NCBI RefSeq assembly: GCF_900312995.1
Contig: NZ_ONZI01000001.1
Coordinates: 310,001-374,000, forward strand
Length of the DNA stretch: 64,000 nucleotides
Direction of reading: 5' to 3'
DNA from: Kushneria phyllosphaerae
GTDB lineage: Bacteria; Pseudomonadota; Gammaproteobacteria; Pseudomonadales; Halomonadaceae
The translations under genes and the position numbers were made by a program. Shown here one piece after another: positions 36,067-45,444 of this stretch. Numbering within the stretch: the stretch's first letter is position 1; every line of letters begins with the position of its first letter. The notes below the pieces were generated by a model that did not search any database, was not told the DNA's origin, and saw nothing but the letters and a program-made list of their open reading frames with translations.

Positions 36067-36690
36067 TTATCGATCAAAGGCCTGATTGAGCCGGCGTACC
36101 ACGGCGCCCGGATCATCATGACCGAAAATGCCATGCACCAGCGCAATCAGATCGGCACCGGCGTCGATCGTCGCCTCGATGTTGTCGCCATCGATACCGC
36201 CGATCGCCACAAGCGGCAGTTCAAAACGAGCCGCCTGTGCCAGCACCGACAGATCCGCCGGCGGCGCATCGGGCTTGGTGCGTGAGGGATAGAAACGACC
36301 AAAGGCCAGGTAGCTGGCCCCCTCGCGGGCGGCCTGTTCGGCGAACTCGAGACTGCCCTGGCAGGTGGCGCCAATGATGGCCTCGGGGCCCAGCGCCTTG
36401 CGGGCCCGGGCAATCGAGCCATCGCTGCGTCCCAGATGCAGCCCGACTCCAAGCCGCCAGGCAAGTGCGGCGTCATCGTTGATGATCAGGGGCGTATCAT
36501 AGTGATCACACAGCGCCTTGAGAGCGCGCCCCTGTCGCTCACGCTGTCCTTCATCGCCGGACTTGTCACGATACTGCAAAAGCGCAATGCCGGCGCTCAG
36601 CGCCGACTCGCACCGATCGATAAGCGTGGCGTCATCTGGCATCAGCTGCGCATCGGTCAGGGCATAAAGCCCTCGCGTCCACTGGGTCAT
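36067..36690 (-). CDS. thiE: Thiamine phosphate synthase ThiE
   Basis: 207 aa. It joins HMP diphosphate and thiazole phosphate to thiamine phosphate. Family blocks: GLYALTDAQL, LLQYRDKSG with substrate-binding residues, LIINDDAALAWRLGVGLHLG, AIIGATCQGSLE, YLAFGRFYPSRTKP and PLVAIGGIDGDNI. The start overlaps the thiD stop by 4 nt, so thiD-thiE are coupled. Confidence 0.95.
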   Translation of the reverse strand: MTQWTRGLYALTDAQLMPDDATLIDRCESALSAGIALLQYRDKSGDEGQRERQGRALKALCDHYDTPLIINDDAALAWRLGVGLHLGRSDGSIARARKALGPEAIIGATCQGSLEFAEQAAREGASYLAFGRFYPSRTKPDAPPADLSVLAQAARFELPLVAIGGIDGDNIEATIDAGADLIALVHGIFGHDDPGAVVRRLNQAFDR

Positions 36691-37526
36691 GTCGCGCTCC
36701 CCTGTTTCGGTAAACCCTGAGTCGGTAAATGAAATGGCCCGGTCAGGCGGTCGGGAATCTGCTGGCCGCGTCCGGGCGTCAGCGCCCGCTCAAGGCTGTG
36801 CCAGGTAAACTGCTGCGCCGTTTGACAGGCCTGCGCCAGCGCTTCACCCCGGGCCATCAGGGCAGCGATGGCACTGGCCAGCGTGCATCCCGAACCGTGG
36901 TAGTGGCCCAGCAGGCGCGGCCATGACCACGCCTGAAGGTTTCCGGGCGTATAGAGTCGATGGGTAACATGGGGCTGAGGCGGCGTGTCTGCAACGTCAG
37001 TGCCGGTGGCCAGCACGGCGCCCGCCCCGGCGTCCAGCATCTGCTCGGCCTGATCGGTGATTCGTGCCTCCTCGAAGACGCTGCCGGTCAGACGGGCAAG
37101 CTCCTCAAGGTTGGGCGTGATCAGAGTGGCCAGCGGCAGCAGCTGCTCGACGAAGGCGGCCATCAATGCCTGGCCGGACAGCTCGCGCCCCCCACCAGCC
37201 TTGAGCACCGGGTCGATGACGATTGGCAGATGCGGGTACGCCGCACACAGCGTAATGACCGCTTCCAGCGCAGAGAGATCGGCAATCAACCCGACCTTGA
37301 TGGCGTGAATGTCACAGTCTTCCAGCACCGCCCGGGCCGTGGCCAGAATCTCTTCGCCCGGGCGCGACATGACACTTCGAACATCAACGGTCGTCTGGCA
37401 CGTCAGCGCCGTGGGTACTGTCAGCGCCCAGCCGCCCATGGCGCGAATGGCCTCGGCGTCGGCCATCAGCCCGGCGCCGCCGGTCGGGTCGTGACCGGCC
37501 AGTACCAGAACGCAGGGCAGGGACAT
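36687..37526 (-). CDS. thiD: Hydroxymethylpyrimidine (phosphate) kinase ThiD
   Basis: 279 aa. It phosphorylates HMP and HMP-P for thiamine synthesis. Features: VLVLAGHDPTGGAGLMADAE, TCQTTVDVRSV, VIDPVLKAGGG, LITPNLEELARLTG and the catalytic anion hole HYHGSGCTLASAIAA, where Cys is conserved. The ATG at 37526 shares one base with the hemJ stop; the frame runs upstream to 37754 without similarity. No TPP riboswitch is visible ahead of it. Confidence 0.94.
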   Translation of the reverse strand: MSLPCVLVLAGHDPTGGAGLMADAEAIRAMGGWALTVPTALTCQTTVDVRSVMSRPGEEILATARAVLEDCDIHAIKVGLIADLSALEAVITLCAAYPHLPIVIDPVLKAGGGRELSGQALMAAFVEQLLPLATLITPNLEELARLTGSVFEEARITDQAEQMLDAGAGAVLATGTDVADTPPQPHVTHRLYTPGNLQAWSWPRLLGHYHGSGCTLASAIAALMARGEALAQACQTAQQFTWHSLERALTPGRGQQIPDRLTGPFHLPTQGLPKQGSAT

Positions 37527-37960
37527 CAGAACGGCTTGACCACGGAAAGAATCACAATGGCGATCAGCACAACGGCCGGAATGACCCCAAAGACACGATA
37601 GTAGCCGCCGCCGCGACGGTTGGTGCCGGACGCAAAGCGCTTCATGTGGGCCTTGCAGATATGGTGAAACCCGATCAGAAGCACGACCAGCACGGCCTTG
37701 ACGTAAAACCAGCCCGCGGTGAGGTAGACCTGAAAATTGAGCGCCACGAGCCACAGCCCGAACACCACCGTCAGGATCATGGCCGGCGTCATGATGGCGC
37801 CATAAAGCTTTCGCTCCATGATCTGAAAGCGAGTCGATCCCTGTCCGTCATTCTGGCGCATGGCATGGGCGTGATAGATAAAAAGCCGCGGCAGATAAAA
37901 CAGTGCGGCAAACCAGCATGTAAATGAAATGATATGAAAGGCCAGAACCCAGGGGTACAT
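37526..37960 (-). CDS. hemJ: HemJ-type protoporphyrinogen IX oxidase
   Basis: 144 aa with four hydrophobic segments. It starts MYPWVLAFHIISFTCWFAAL and continues FYLPRLFIYHAHA and FQIMERKLYGAIMTPAMI, which match HemJ (UPF0093). HemJ oxidises protoporphyrinogen IX to protoporphyrin IX. I chose the ATG at 37960 because GAGG precedes it and it gives the family length; ATG at 38014 would add 18 residues and lacks a ribosome site. hemL, four genes along this strand, is in the same pathway. Confidence 0.88.
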   Translation of the reverse strand: MYPWVLAFHIISFTCWFAALFYLPRLFIYHAHAMRQNDGQGSTRFQIMERKLYGAIMTPAMILTVVFGLWLVALNFQVYLTAGWFYVKAVLVVLLIGFHHICKAHMKRFASGTNRRGGGYYRVFGVIPAVVLIAIVILSVVKPF

Positions 37961-38013
37961 ATGCGCATCCTCAATAACGGTCGTCAGGTCGTGGCTGATG
38001 GGGGCATGGCCCA

Positions 38014-39870
38014 TCAGTGATAATAGTTTTCTATGGCTTCCCGCGTGATGATACCTGAAACCCGGTGCATCATCGGCGCGGTAATGTGTCTGACGTAGAG
38101 GGCATCCACCCGCTGATCGTCAAGGCATGCAAAGGCTTCCGACAGCGTGGCCTGAAGCGCGATCGGGGCCAGCTCCAGTCGCTTGCCCGGAATTTCCAGC
38201 AGATTGATGCTGTCTTTTTGATCCACGCCGGCCTGATCGTCCTCTTCCAGTGCTCGTGCCATGTCCGCCGCCAGCAGCGCCAGCGGCGCCTTGCCGGGCT
38301 CGCGGTCAGCCTTGTGCTGATCGCTCTGACGATGGATCAAAAGCCACGTGGGCCGCGCATCCAGAATGACCCTCGCCCGTTCCCGGGTGATGACCGCCGC
38401 CGTCACGGTCACGCTTCGGTCCATGACTGCGCCCACCCCGACCCTTGAGAGCGCCTGCATCAGAGGCTGCTGCAGTGGATGCTGCGCATGCCCCTGACGG
38501 GTCATGACGAAAAACCCCTGCGTACGCCAGGCCACGCGAGCGGTCAGCGCCGCACTTAAAACGCTCAGCATGCCGTATAAAATGATATCAGGACTGTGCG
38601 TCAGCTCCACCAGCGCCATGATCGCTGCCAGCGGTGCCTGCAGCACAGCGCCCATCATGGCGGCCATGCCCATCATGACATACAGGTTGGGCTCCCCTAC
38701 CATCGAAGGCAACACCGCCGAGGCGCCAAGCCCGAAAAGCGCCCCGGCGGCGGCCCCCATCACCAGCGTCGGGCCGACAATGCCCACCGGTATCCCGCAC
38801 GCCAGGGTTATGGCAGTCAACAAGAGCTTGCCCAGCGCCAGTGCCAGCAGCACATCAAGGCTTGCCTGACCGCTCAGAATCGTTTCGACGCTGTCATACC
38901 CGATGCCCTGCACCTGCGGATAAAAACAGGCCACGGCCCCGGTCAGCACACCGGCCATCAACAGTCGAACGGCCCAGGGCACATTGGCCAGCCGGTCGCC
39001 CAGACGAGTGAGCCGAATAAAGCCGCCGGCCATGATACCGATGGCCAGCGCCATCAGCAGCAGCCACGGAATATCCAGTAAACGTGGCTCGATGATCCCC
39101 GGCATCATGAAGGCCGGCGCCGAGCCGAAATGCAGCTGCGTAATGACGGCACCGGTGGCCGAGGCCAGCATCACGGGCATGAAACCGGTCAGGGTGTACT
39201 CCATCATCACCACTTCCATGGCGAAAATCACCCCGGCAATGGGCGTGTTGAACGAGGCCGAAATGCCGGCCGCCACGCCGCAGCCGACCAGCACGCGCAG
39301 ACTGTTGTGCGGCAATTTGAGCAGCTGACCGATCCAGCCCGACGCCCCGGCGCCCAGATGAATGGCCGGCCCCTCACGACCGGCGGACAACCCGCCCAGC
39401 AGCGACACAACACCGACCCACCACTGGTTAAGCCAGTTGTCGCGCGCCATGACGCCCTGATGAAAGGAGAAGCGCTCGATGACATGTGTAATGCCCAGGC
39501 GCCGGGCGCTTTTTTTCTGCCAGCCAAGTCCCAGCCCGATCAGGATGACCGCGATCACCGGCAGGGCCACGCGCACCATCATCGGCAGGCTTTCAAAGGC
39601 CTCGGCCTGACCGTTTGGCATCAGCATGAGCGCCCCGAGCCCGATCAGCTCTCGAAAGACAATCATGATGAGGCCGGTCAAGGCACCCGAAATGACCGCC
39701 AGCAAACACAGCTGCGGCAGGGCATCGACACTTGCCAGCTCGCGTCGAAAGTTTTCAAGGTTCAGGCGTGACATATCCAGCAGACGGCGCGGCAAGCTTT
39801 TTCTCCCCAGCGGCACGGTAATGCGGTCATGGGACCACACGTCCTTCAGCCTATCATTGTTTAGGGTCAT
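38014..39870 (-). CDS. clcA: ClC-family chloride channel/transporter with CBS region
   Basis: 618 aa. About 10-12 membrane helices are followed by a C-terminal region (from about residue 475) resembling a CBS pair. ClC selectivity segments: LGGLSAGREGPAIHLGAGAS (gating Glu in GREGP), CGVAAGISASFNTPIAGVIF and CGIPVGIVGPTLVMGAAAG. The gating glutamate implies H+/Cl- exchange or gating as in ClC-ec1. The third motif is GIVGP rather than GIFAP. The start may be ATG at 39870 or at 39774 (MSRLNLENF). Confidence 0.9.
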   Translation of the reverse strand: MTLNNDRLKDVWSHDRITVPLGRKSLPRRLLDMSRLNLENFRRELASVDALPQLCLLAVISGALTGLIMIVFRELIGLGALMLMPNGQAEAFESLPMMVRVALPVIAVILIGLGLGWQKKSARRLGITHVIERFSFHQGVMARDNWLNQWWVGVVSLLGGLSAGREGPAIHLGAGASGWIGQLLKLPHNSLRVLVGCGVAAGISASFNTPIAGVIFAMEVVMMEYTLTGFMPVMLASATGAVITQLHFGSAPAFMMPGIIEPRLLDIPWLLLMALAIGIMAGGFIRLTRLGDRLANVPWAVRLLMAGVLTGAVACFYPQVQGIGYDSVETILSGQASLDVLLALALGKLLLTAITLACGIPVGIVGPTLVMGAAAGALFGLGASAVLPSMVGEPNLYVMMGMAAMMGAVLQAPLAAIMALVELTHSPDIILYGMLSVLSAALTARVAWRTQGFFVMTRQGHAQHPLQQPLMQALSRVGVGAVMDRSVTVTAAVITRERARVILDARPTWLLIHRQSDQHKADREPGKAPLALLAADMARALEEDDQAGVDQKDSINLLEIPGKRLELAPIALQATLSEAFACLDDQRVDALYVRHITAPMMHRVSGIITREAIENYYH

Positions 39871-39967
39871 CGCCTTTCATGATTGCTGCCCGGCGGGTGC
39901 CGGTTGACCACCGGCTGAAGGGGTGCCGATAATGGGTGCCATGACAGCCATCGTGCTGATCCATTCC

Positions 39968-39988
39968 TGACACGCATCAGACGTGTCA
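39968..39988. promoter_or_regulatory. Dyad upstream of erpA
   Basis: TGACACG and CGTGTCA are perfect 7-bp arms around CATCAGA, ending 18 nt before the erpA start and just ahead of its ribosome site. It could be an operator or a leader hairpin. It does not resemble an IscR site I can recognise. Confidence 0.35.
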
Positions 39989-40006
39989 TCTCAAAAGGAG
40001 GCCGCG

Positions 40007-40360
40007 ATGAGCGGAGCAGAATCCTTTGTTCCGACACCGCTTGTCTTTACCGATGCCGCGGCAGGCAGAGTCAGGGCGCTGATAGAAGAAGAGCGTAACC
40101 CGGCCCTGAAACTGCGCGTCTACGTAACGGGAGGCGGTTGTTCGGGCTTTCAATACGGTTTCGATGTCGCAGAGACCATCAGTGAGGACGACACCGTTAT
40201 CGAAAATGGCGATGTGGCCATGGTGATCGACCCGCTGAGCTATCAATATCTGGTCGGTTCCACGGTCGATTTCGAAGCCGGCTTGGCAGGCGCCCGGTTT
40301 TTGATCAAAAATCCCAACGCCACCACGACCTGTGGCTGCGGTGCATCCTTTACGGTTTGA
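40007..40360 (+). CDS. erpA: Iron-sulfur cluster insertion protein ErpA
   Basis: 117 aa, A-type carrier. The three cluster-binding cysteines are in [13 protein letters not shown] and TTCGCGASF at the end. The sequence follows E. coli ErpA closely ([36 protein letters not shown]). It passes Fe-S clusters to apoproteins, including isoprenoid enzymes; NadA and HemW in this window are Fe-S clients in principle. The start at 40007 has a perfect AAAAGGAGG. A strong terminator follows. Confidence 0.95.
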   Translation: MSGAESFVPTPLVFTDAAAGRVRALIEEERNPALKLRVYVTGGGCSGFQYGFDVAETISEDDTVIENGDVAMVIDPLSYQYLVGSTVDFEAGLAGARFLIKNPNATTTCGCGASFTV

Positions 40361-40378
40361 GGTCGCCTGCCGATATTC

Positions 40379-40412
40379 AGGCGCCTGTCAGCTTCTGACA
40401 GGCGCCTTTTTT
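40379..40412 (+). terminator. Rho-independent terminator of erpA
   Basis: A 13-bp stem, AGGCGCCTGTCAG and CTGACAGGCGCCT, around CTT, followed by six T. It marks the left edge of the candidate origin. Confidence 0.93.
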
Positions 40413-40456
40413 ATGTCCATTATCACCACAATCGGCTTTTTTTGACGCCGGCCCCC

Positions 40457-40897
40457 TGTGGATAAAAAAAGCGCCCTTTTCTACCACCGCCTCTACAGCC
40501 CGCCACACACGCGAGTCTCCTCTCATTTTCCTGCCGCATTCACTTTCTTGACGAGTATGGGGAGAACCCCCACTGAGCCCGGTTAACGAAACGGGGATAA
40601 ATCGAGCTGTGGGTAACTTGCCGTTTTATACACACCCCGTACAGTGCCTACCCCAGGGATGCAAGCAGCTTGCCTGGGTTTCCAGTCACACCGCAGCATT
40701 TTGTTTTATAAGTGTAAAAGCCGCTTTTCCACAGAAAATGCCGCCCACAGTAATCACAACCACAATAGAACTTCTTATTTAAAAGACTATTTAATTAATT
40801 AAAGGCTTGGGGGTACGGGAAAATCCATGTGTGGAAAACCCTGACGCTTACTCACAGCCACGTTATAATGCGCGCCATTCAATACGGCTTATCCCCA
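40457..40897. other. oriC: Candidate chromosomal replication origin (oriC)
   Basis: The gap between erpA and mnmG (40361-40980) has no gene. DnaA boxes (TTWTNCACA): 40457-40465 minus (TTATCCACA), 40626-40634 plus (TTATACACA), 40725-40733 plus (TTTTCCACA), 40830-40838 minus (TTTTCCACA). Near matches with one change: 40608-40616 minus and 40889-40897 plus. An AT-rich stretch at about 40765-40805 (TTATTTAAAAG, TTTAATTAATTAAA) lies between boxes and could be the unwinding element. mnmG (gidA) beside oriC is the E. coli and Vibrio arrangement, and parAB follows. I see only one GATC, so Dam/SeqA-style control is not suggested. dnaA is not in the window. Confidence 0.7.
40841..40869 (+). promoter_or_regulatory. 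Predicted sigma-70 promoter of mnmG
   Basis: CTGACG (40841-40846), a 17-bp spacer, then a perfect TATAAT (40864-40869). The start of transcription would be near 40876, giving a leader of about 105 nt that includes the near-consensus DnaA box at 40889. In E. coli, transcription from the gidA promoter influences origin firing. Confidence 0.7.
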
Positions 40898-40980
40898 ACG
40901 CCCTGCACGGGCATGTGGGTATCGACACGCGCTGATCAGTCGGGTGTCACGTTCATTTTCAACCCCTCGAGGTTTTTCAC

Positions 40981-42873
40981 GTGGATTATCCGGACCGCTT
41001 TGACGTCATTGTCATCGGTGGTGGTCATGCGGGTACCGAAGCCGCACTGGCCGCCGCTCGCATGGGCTGTCAGACCCTGCTGCTCAGTCACAACATCGAA
41101 ACGCTGGGACAAATGTCCTGTAATCCGGCCATCGGTGGCATCGGCAAGAGCCATCTGGTCAAGGAAATTGATGCGCTGGGCGGTGCCATGGCACTGGCTG
41201 CAGATCAGGGCGGCATCCAGTTTCGAACGCTGAACTCCCGCAAGGGACCGGCCGTACGCGCCACCCGTGTTCAGGCCGACCGCGTTCGCTACAAGGCAGC
41301 CATTCGCCATATCCTTGAAAACCAGCCCAATCTGTCGATCTTTGCCCAGGCAGCTGATGATCTGATCGTGGAAGGCGATACAGTGCGCGGTGTCCTGAGT
41401 CAGGGCGGCGTACGTTTCATGGCCGAAACCGTGGTGCTGTGCACCGGGACCTTTCTGGGCGGCGTGATTCATATCGGCATGGAACATCATAGCGGCGGCC
41501 GTTCGGGTGATCCGGCGTCCAATGCGCTGGCGGCACGTCTTCGCGAGCAGCCCCTGCGGGTAGCACGTCTCAAGACCGGCACACCACCGCGACTTGATGC
41601 CAAAACGGTCGATTTCTCGAAACTGGCCGAACAGCCCGGCGATACGCCGCGTCCGGTGATGTCCTACATGGGCCGGCGTGACATGCACCCCGCCCAGGTG
41701 AGCTGCTTCATTGCGCACACCAACGAGCGCACTCACGACATCATTCGGGCCAATCTGCATCGCTCGCCGATGTACTCCGGCGTCATCGAGGGCATCGGTC
41801 CCCGCTACTGCCCGTCGATCGAGGACAAGATTCATCGCTTTGCCGACAAGCAGAGCCACCAGATCTTTATCGAGCCGGAAGGGCTCGACACCCATGAGCT
41901 CTACCCCAACGGCATTTCAACATCGCTGCCCTTTGATGTGCAGCTCGATGTCGTGCGCTCGATCGAGGGGCTGGAGCGCACTCACATCGTGCGTCCGGGC
42001 TATGCCATCGAGTACGACTTCTTCGATCCGCGCGATCTGAAGCATTCACTGGAAACGAAGGTCATCCATAACCTGTGGTTTGCCGGCCAGATCAACGGCA
42101 CGACCGGCTATGAGGAAGCCGCCGCCCAGGGGCTGCTGGCAGGACTCAATGCCGCCCGCCGCGTGCAGGGACTGGAGGCATGGTGGCCGCGCCGTGATGA
42201 GGCCTATATCGGTGTGATGGTGGATGACCTGATCCGCATGGGCACCCAGGAACCCTATCGGATGTTTACCTCGCGAGCGGAATATCGCCTGCTGCTGCGT
42301 GAAGACAACGCCGATCTGCGCCTGACCGAAACAGGCCGTCAGCTGGGGCTGGTGGATGACGCCCGCTTTGACGCCTTTGAGCGCAAGCGCACAGCCATCA
42401 ACGCCGAGCGCGAGCGTCTGGATCGGGTCTGGATCCAGCCCGGAAGTGATGCCGCCAAAGGGCTTGCCGATCGGGTGGGCACCCTGTCCCGCGAACATCG
42501 TCTGAGCGATCTGCTGCGTCGACCCGAGCTGGTCTATGACGATATTGCACCGCTGGCCGAGGGGGCGCCGGAAGATCCGCTGGTGCGTGAGCAGGTACAG
42601 ATTCAGGCCAAGTATCAGGGTTACATCGATCGCCAGAGTGAAGAGATCGACAAGCTCAAGCGCCATGAAGCCACTCCTCTGCCACAATCGCTGGAATATG
42701 ATCGTATTGACGGTTTGTCCAACGAGATTCGCCAGAAGCTCAATGCCGCTCGTCCTGAAACGCTGGCCGAGGCCGGGCGCATTCCGGGCGTAACGCCGGC
42801 GGCCATTTCGATGCTGCTGATTCATCTCAAAAAGCGTGGCAGTGCCCACAAGGTCAGGGCCGGTACGTCATGA
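40981..42873 (+). CDS. mnmG: tRNA uridine-5-carboxymethylaminomethylation enzyme MnmG
   Basis: 630 aa (E. coli 629 aa). The FAD-dependent partner of MnmE in wobble-U34 modification. FAD loop [19 protein letters not shown], then [50 protein letters not shown], and [10 protein letters not shown]. The C-terminal helical domain ends [17 protein letters not shown]. The start is GTG with GAGG about 9 nt upstream. Its stop overlaps rsmG by 4 nt. Confidence 0.97.
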   Translation: MDYPDRFDVIVIGGGHAGTEAALAAARMGCQTLLLSHNIETLGQMSCNPAIGGIGKSHLVKEIDALGGAMALAADQGGIQFRTLNSRKGPAVRATRVQADRVRYKAAIRHILENQPNLSIFAQAADDLIVEGDTVRGVLSQGGVRFMAETVVLCTGTFLGGVIHIGMEHHSGGRSGDPASNALAARLREQPLRVARLKTGTPPRLDAKTVDFSKLAEQPGDTPRPVMSYMGRRDMHPAQVSCFIAHTNERTHDIIRANLHRSPMYSGVIEGIGPRYCPSIEDKIHRFADKQSHQIFIEPEGLDTHELYPNGISTSLPFDVQLDVVRSIEGLERTHIVRPGYAIEYDFFDPRDLKHSLETKVIHNLWFAGQINGTTGYEEAAAQGLLAGLNAARRVQGLEAWWPRRDEAYIGVMVDDLIRMGTQEPYRMFTSRAEYRLLLREDNADLRLTETGRQLGLVDDARFDAFERKRTAINAERERLDRVWIQPGSDAAKGLADRVGTLSREHRLSDLLRRPELVYDDIAPLAEGAPEDPLVREQVQIQAKYQGYIDRQSEEIDKLKRHEATPLPQSLEYDRIDGLSNEIRQKLNAARPETLAEAGRIPGVTPAAISMLLIHLKKRGSAHKVRAGTS

Positions 42874-43487
42874 GCAGCGGTATTGAACGTCGTCTCGATG
42901 ACGGCATGACGGCGTTTAACCTGAGCGTTTCAGCCGAGGTTCGTGACCGCCTGCTGGCCTTTGTGACGCTGTTGCACAAGTGGAATCGGGCCTATAACCT
43001 CACCGCGGTACGCGATATCGAGCTGATGGTAACGCGCCATCTGCTCGATAGTCTGGCGATTCTGCCGTGGATCGAGGGTCCGGGACTTCTGGATGTCGGC
43101 AGCGGTGCCGGGCTGCCCGGTATCGTGGTGGCCATCGTGCGTCCCGATATTGCCCTGACCTCGATTGACAGCAACGGCAAAAAAATCCGCTTTCAACGCC
43201 AGGTGGCTTTCGAGCTGGGTCTTGAGAATGTCACCCCCGTGCATGATCGGGTCGAGGCACTCGAGGGCGTCACGTTTGAGCAGATCACCAGCCGGGCCTT
43301 TGCCGCACCGGCAGACTTTGTGGCCCTGACCCGTTCGCTGCTCGCTGATGGCGGTCACTGGCTGGCCATGGCAGGGCGCGTCGATGACATTGTCCTGCCC
43401 GAGGACATTCGGCTGGCGCAAACCTGGCCGCTGCACATCCCCGGTGAGCAGGGCCAGCGTCATCTGTTGAAAATGGACATCGCCTGA
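42870..43487 (+). CDS. rsmG: 16S rRNA (guanine-527-N7)-methyltransferase RsmG
   Basis: 205 aa (E. coli GidB 207 aa). Features: [29 protein letters not shown], the SAM-binding [37 protein letters not shown] and [11 protein letters not shown]. It methylates G527 in the 530 loop. The ATG overlaps the mnmG stop (ATGA). Confidence 0.95.
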   Translation: MSSGIERRLDDGMTAFNLSVSAEVRDRLLAFVTLLHKWNRAYNLTAVRDIELMVTRHLLDSLAILPWIEGPGLLDVGSGAGLPGIVVAIVRPDIALTSIDSNGKKIRFQRQVAFELGLENVTPVHDRVEALEGVTFEQITSRAFAAPADFVALTRSLLADGGHWLAMAGRVDDIVLPEDIRLAQTWPLHIPGEQGQRHLLKMDIA

Positions 43488-43522
43488 CAAGGCCAAGCGA
43501 TCAATATACAAGGAACTCTCTC

Positions 43523-44293
43523 TTGACCCGGATCATTGCGCTGACCAACCAGAAGGGTGGCGTCGGCAAGACCACGACCGCCGTCAACCTGGCCGCAGCC
43601 TTGGCGTCGCTGAAAAAGCGGGTGCTGCTGGTGGACATGGACCCGCAGGGCCACGCCACCATGGGCAGCGGCATTGACAAGCATGCGCTGGCCAACGGTG
43701 GCTCGCTGGACGTGCTGCTCGGCGAACTGTCGGCGAGTGATGCGCTGGTGGACTGCCCCAATGCCGGTTACCAGCTGCTGCCGGCCAATGGCGATCTCAC
43801 TGCTGCCGAAGTCGACCTGCTCGACAGGGAAGGGCGCGAGCGCTGTCTGGATCGCGCCATCGAAACCGTAGCCGACCGGTTCGATGTGGTGCTGATCGAC
43901 TGCCCGCCGTCGCTCAACATGCTGACCGTCAATGCCCTGACCGCCGCGCACGGCGTGCTGATTCCGCTGCAGTGCGAGTTCTATGCCCTGGAAGGTCTGT
44001 CAGCGCTGCTGGATACCGTTGAGCAGATCCGCGACAGCGTCAATCCAGCGCTGGCCCTCGACGGCATCGTCAGAACCATGTTTGATAATCGCAACAGTCT
44101 GACCCGGGATGTCAGCAAGCAGCTGTCGGACTACTTCGGTGATGATCTGCTCAAAACGGCGATCCCCCGCAACATTCGCCTGGCCGAAGCGCCCAGCCAT
44201 GGCCTGCCGGTCAATCGCTACGCGCGCATGTCCCGCGGTGCCCATGCCTATCGGGTGCTGGCCAAGGAATTGATTCGCAAGCTGGCGCTGTAA
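43523..44293 (+). CDS. parA: Chromosome-partitioning ATPase ParA (Soj)
   Basis: 256 aa. Deviant Walker A NQKGGVGKTTTAVNLAAAL with the signature lysine, then LLVDMDPQGHAT and the Walker B-like VLIDCPPSLNML. It drives segregation of ParB-bound origins. The start codon is TTG at 43523 with AAGGA 8 nt upstream. It is 35 nt after rsmG and probably in the same transcript. Confidence 0.95.
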   Translation: MTRIIALTNQKGGVGKTTTAVNLAAALASLKKRVLLVDMDPQGHATMGSGIDKHALANGGSLDVLLGELSASDALVDCPNAGYQLLPANGDLTAAEVDLLDREGRERCLDRAIETVADRFDVVLIDCPPSLNMLTVNALTAAHGVLIPLQCEFYALEGLSALLDTVEQIRDSVNPALALDGIVRTMFDNRNSLTRDVSKQLSDYFGDDLLKTAIPRNIRLAEAPSHGLPVNRYARMSRGAHAYRVLAKELIRKLAL

Positions 44294-44395
44294 CCCGTCC
44301 CGGACACACTGTCGATCATTTGATCCCCCGAGCGCTGATGTCCATGACCTCAGCGCGTGTTGTTACTTCTGCATGGCCTGAACGAGGAACTGTTC

Positions 44396-45319
44396 ATGAC
44401 GCGTAAACGCGCACTCGGAAGAGGACTGGACGCACTGATTGGCGCCGGTGCCCGGCAGCGTTCACAGACCCAGGACCCCAACGGTGGGTCTGCCGAGGCG
44501 GCAGTGACCGCATCACCGCTGATCGACAGCCGTGAGCGGCTGGAGCGTCTGCCGCTGGCGGAACTGACGCGTGGACGCTATCAGCCCCGGCGCGAGATGC
44601 AGCCCGAACGGCTTGAAGAGCTGGCGGCCTCGATCAGAACCCGCGGCGTCATGCAGCCCATCGTGGTCCGTCCACTGCCCGAAGGCAGTGCCGCCCGCTA
44701 TGAAATCATTGCCGGTGAGCGCCGCTGGCGCGCGGCGCAAATGGCCGAGCTGGATGTGATTCCGGCCGTCGTGCGCGAGCTTGATGATGAAACCGCTCTG
44801 GCACTGGCGCTGATCGAAAACATTCAGCGCGAGGACCTCAATCCCATCGAGGAAACCATCGCCCTCAAGCGCCTGATGGATGAATTTTCCCTGACCCAGC
44901 AGCAAACGGCCGATGCCGTGGGCCGCTCCCGGGGGCAGATCGCCAACATGCTGAGGCTGCTGGCGCTGGAAGAAGACGTGCAGACACTGCTGGAACGCGG
45001 TGACATGGATGTTGGCCACGCCCGTGCCCTGCTGGGGCTCAAGGGCAACAAGCAGCGCCAGGCGGCGCGCGAGGTGGTCGAGCGTGGCCTGACCGTGCGC
45101 CAGACCGAAGCGCTGGTCAAAAAATATGCCCAGACGACCCCGGACAGCAAAAAGGCAGCGGACAAACCCTCGGGGGATGTCGGCAGTCTTGAAAACCAGC
45201 TGGCGGAACTGCTGGGCGCTCGCGTACAGATCAGTCACGGCAGAACCGGCAAGGGCAGCCTGACGATTCGTTACACAAGCCTTGACGAGCTTGATGGTAT
45301 TCTCTCGCACATTCGCTGA
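44396..45319 (+). CDS. parB: Chromosome-partitioning protein ParB (Spo0J)
   Basis: 307 aa. N-terminal RALGRGLDALIG (ParA-interacting), the ParB CTPase region LTRGRYQPRREM, GVMQPIVVRP and GERRWRAAQMA, ENIQREDLNPIEE, then the helix-turn-helix LTQQQTADAVGRSRGQIANM and a C-terminal dimer domain. It binds parS near the origin. I find no parS (TGTTTCACGTGAAACA) in the window. The start at 44396 has GAGGA 7 nt upstream. Confidence 0.95.
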   Translation: MTRKRALGRGLDALIGAGARQRSQTQDPNGGSAEAAVTASPLIDSRERLERLPLAELTRGRYQPRREMQPERLEELAASIRTRGVMQPIVVRPLPEGSAARYEIIAGERRWRAAQMAELDVIPAVVRELDDETALALALIENIQREDLNPIEETIALKRLMDEFSLTQQQTADAVGRSRGQIANMLRLLALEEDVQTLLERGDMDVGHARALLGLKGNKQRQAAREVVERGLTVRQTEALVKKYAQTTPDSKKAADKPSGDVGSLENQLAELLGARVQISHGRTGKGSLTIRYTSLDELDGILSHIR

Positions 45320-45340
45320 GGCATGAGGCCATGGCGCTTA

Positions 45341-45361
45341 AACACGACTTAATTTCGTGTT
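45341..45361. promoter_or_regulatory. Dyad between parB and the atp promoter
   Basis: AACACGA and TCGTGTT are perfect 7-bp arms around CTTAATT. It lies 22 nt after the parB stop. There is no T tract, so it is either a weak terminator or a regulatory site for the atp operon. Confidence 0.35.
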
Positions 45362-45444
45362 GTAAACTGCGACGCTTTGACACAGGATCGAGCCGGTTTT
45401 GGTGCAGATCAGCTTAAAGACTGCGATTTTCGATGCCGGTGACA

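Noticed and set aside
40973..40988. parS-like sequence TTTTTCACGTGGATTA at the mnmG start
   Set aside because: Only the left half matches TGTTTCACGTGAAACA; about 4 of 16 positions differ, and all changes but one are in the right half.
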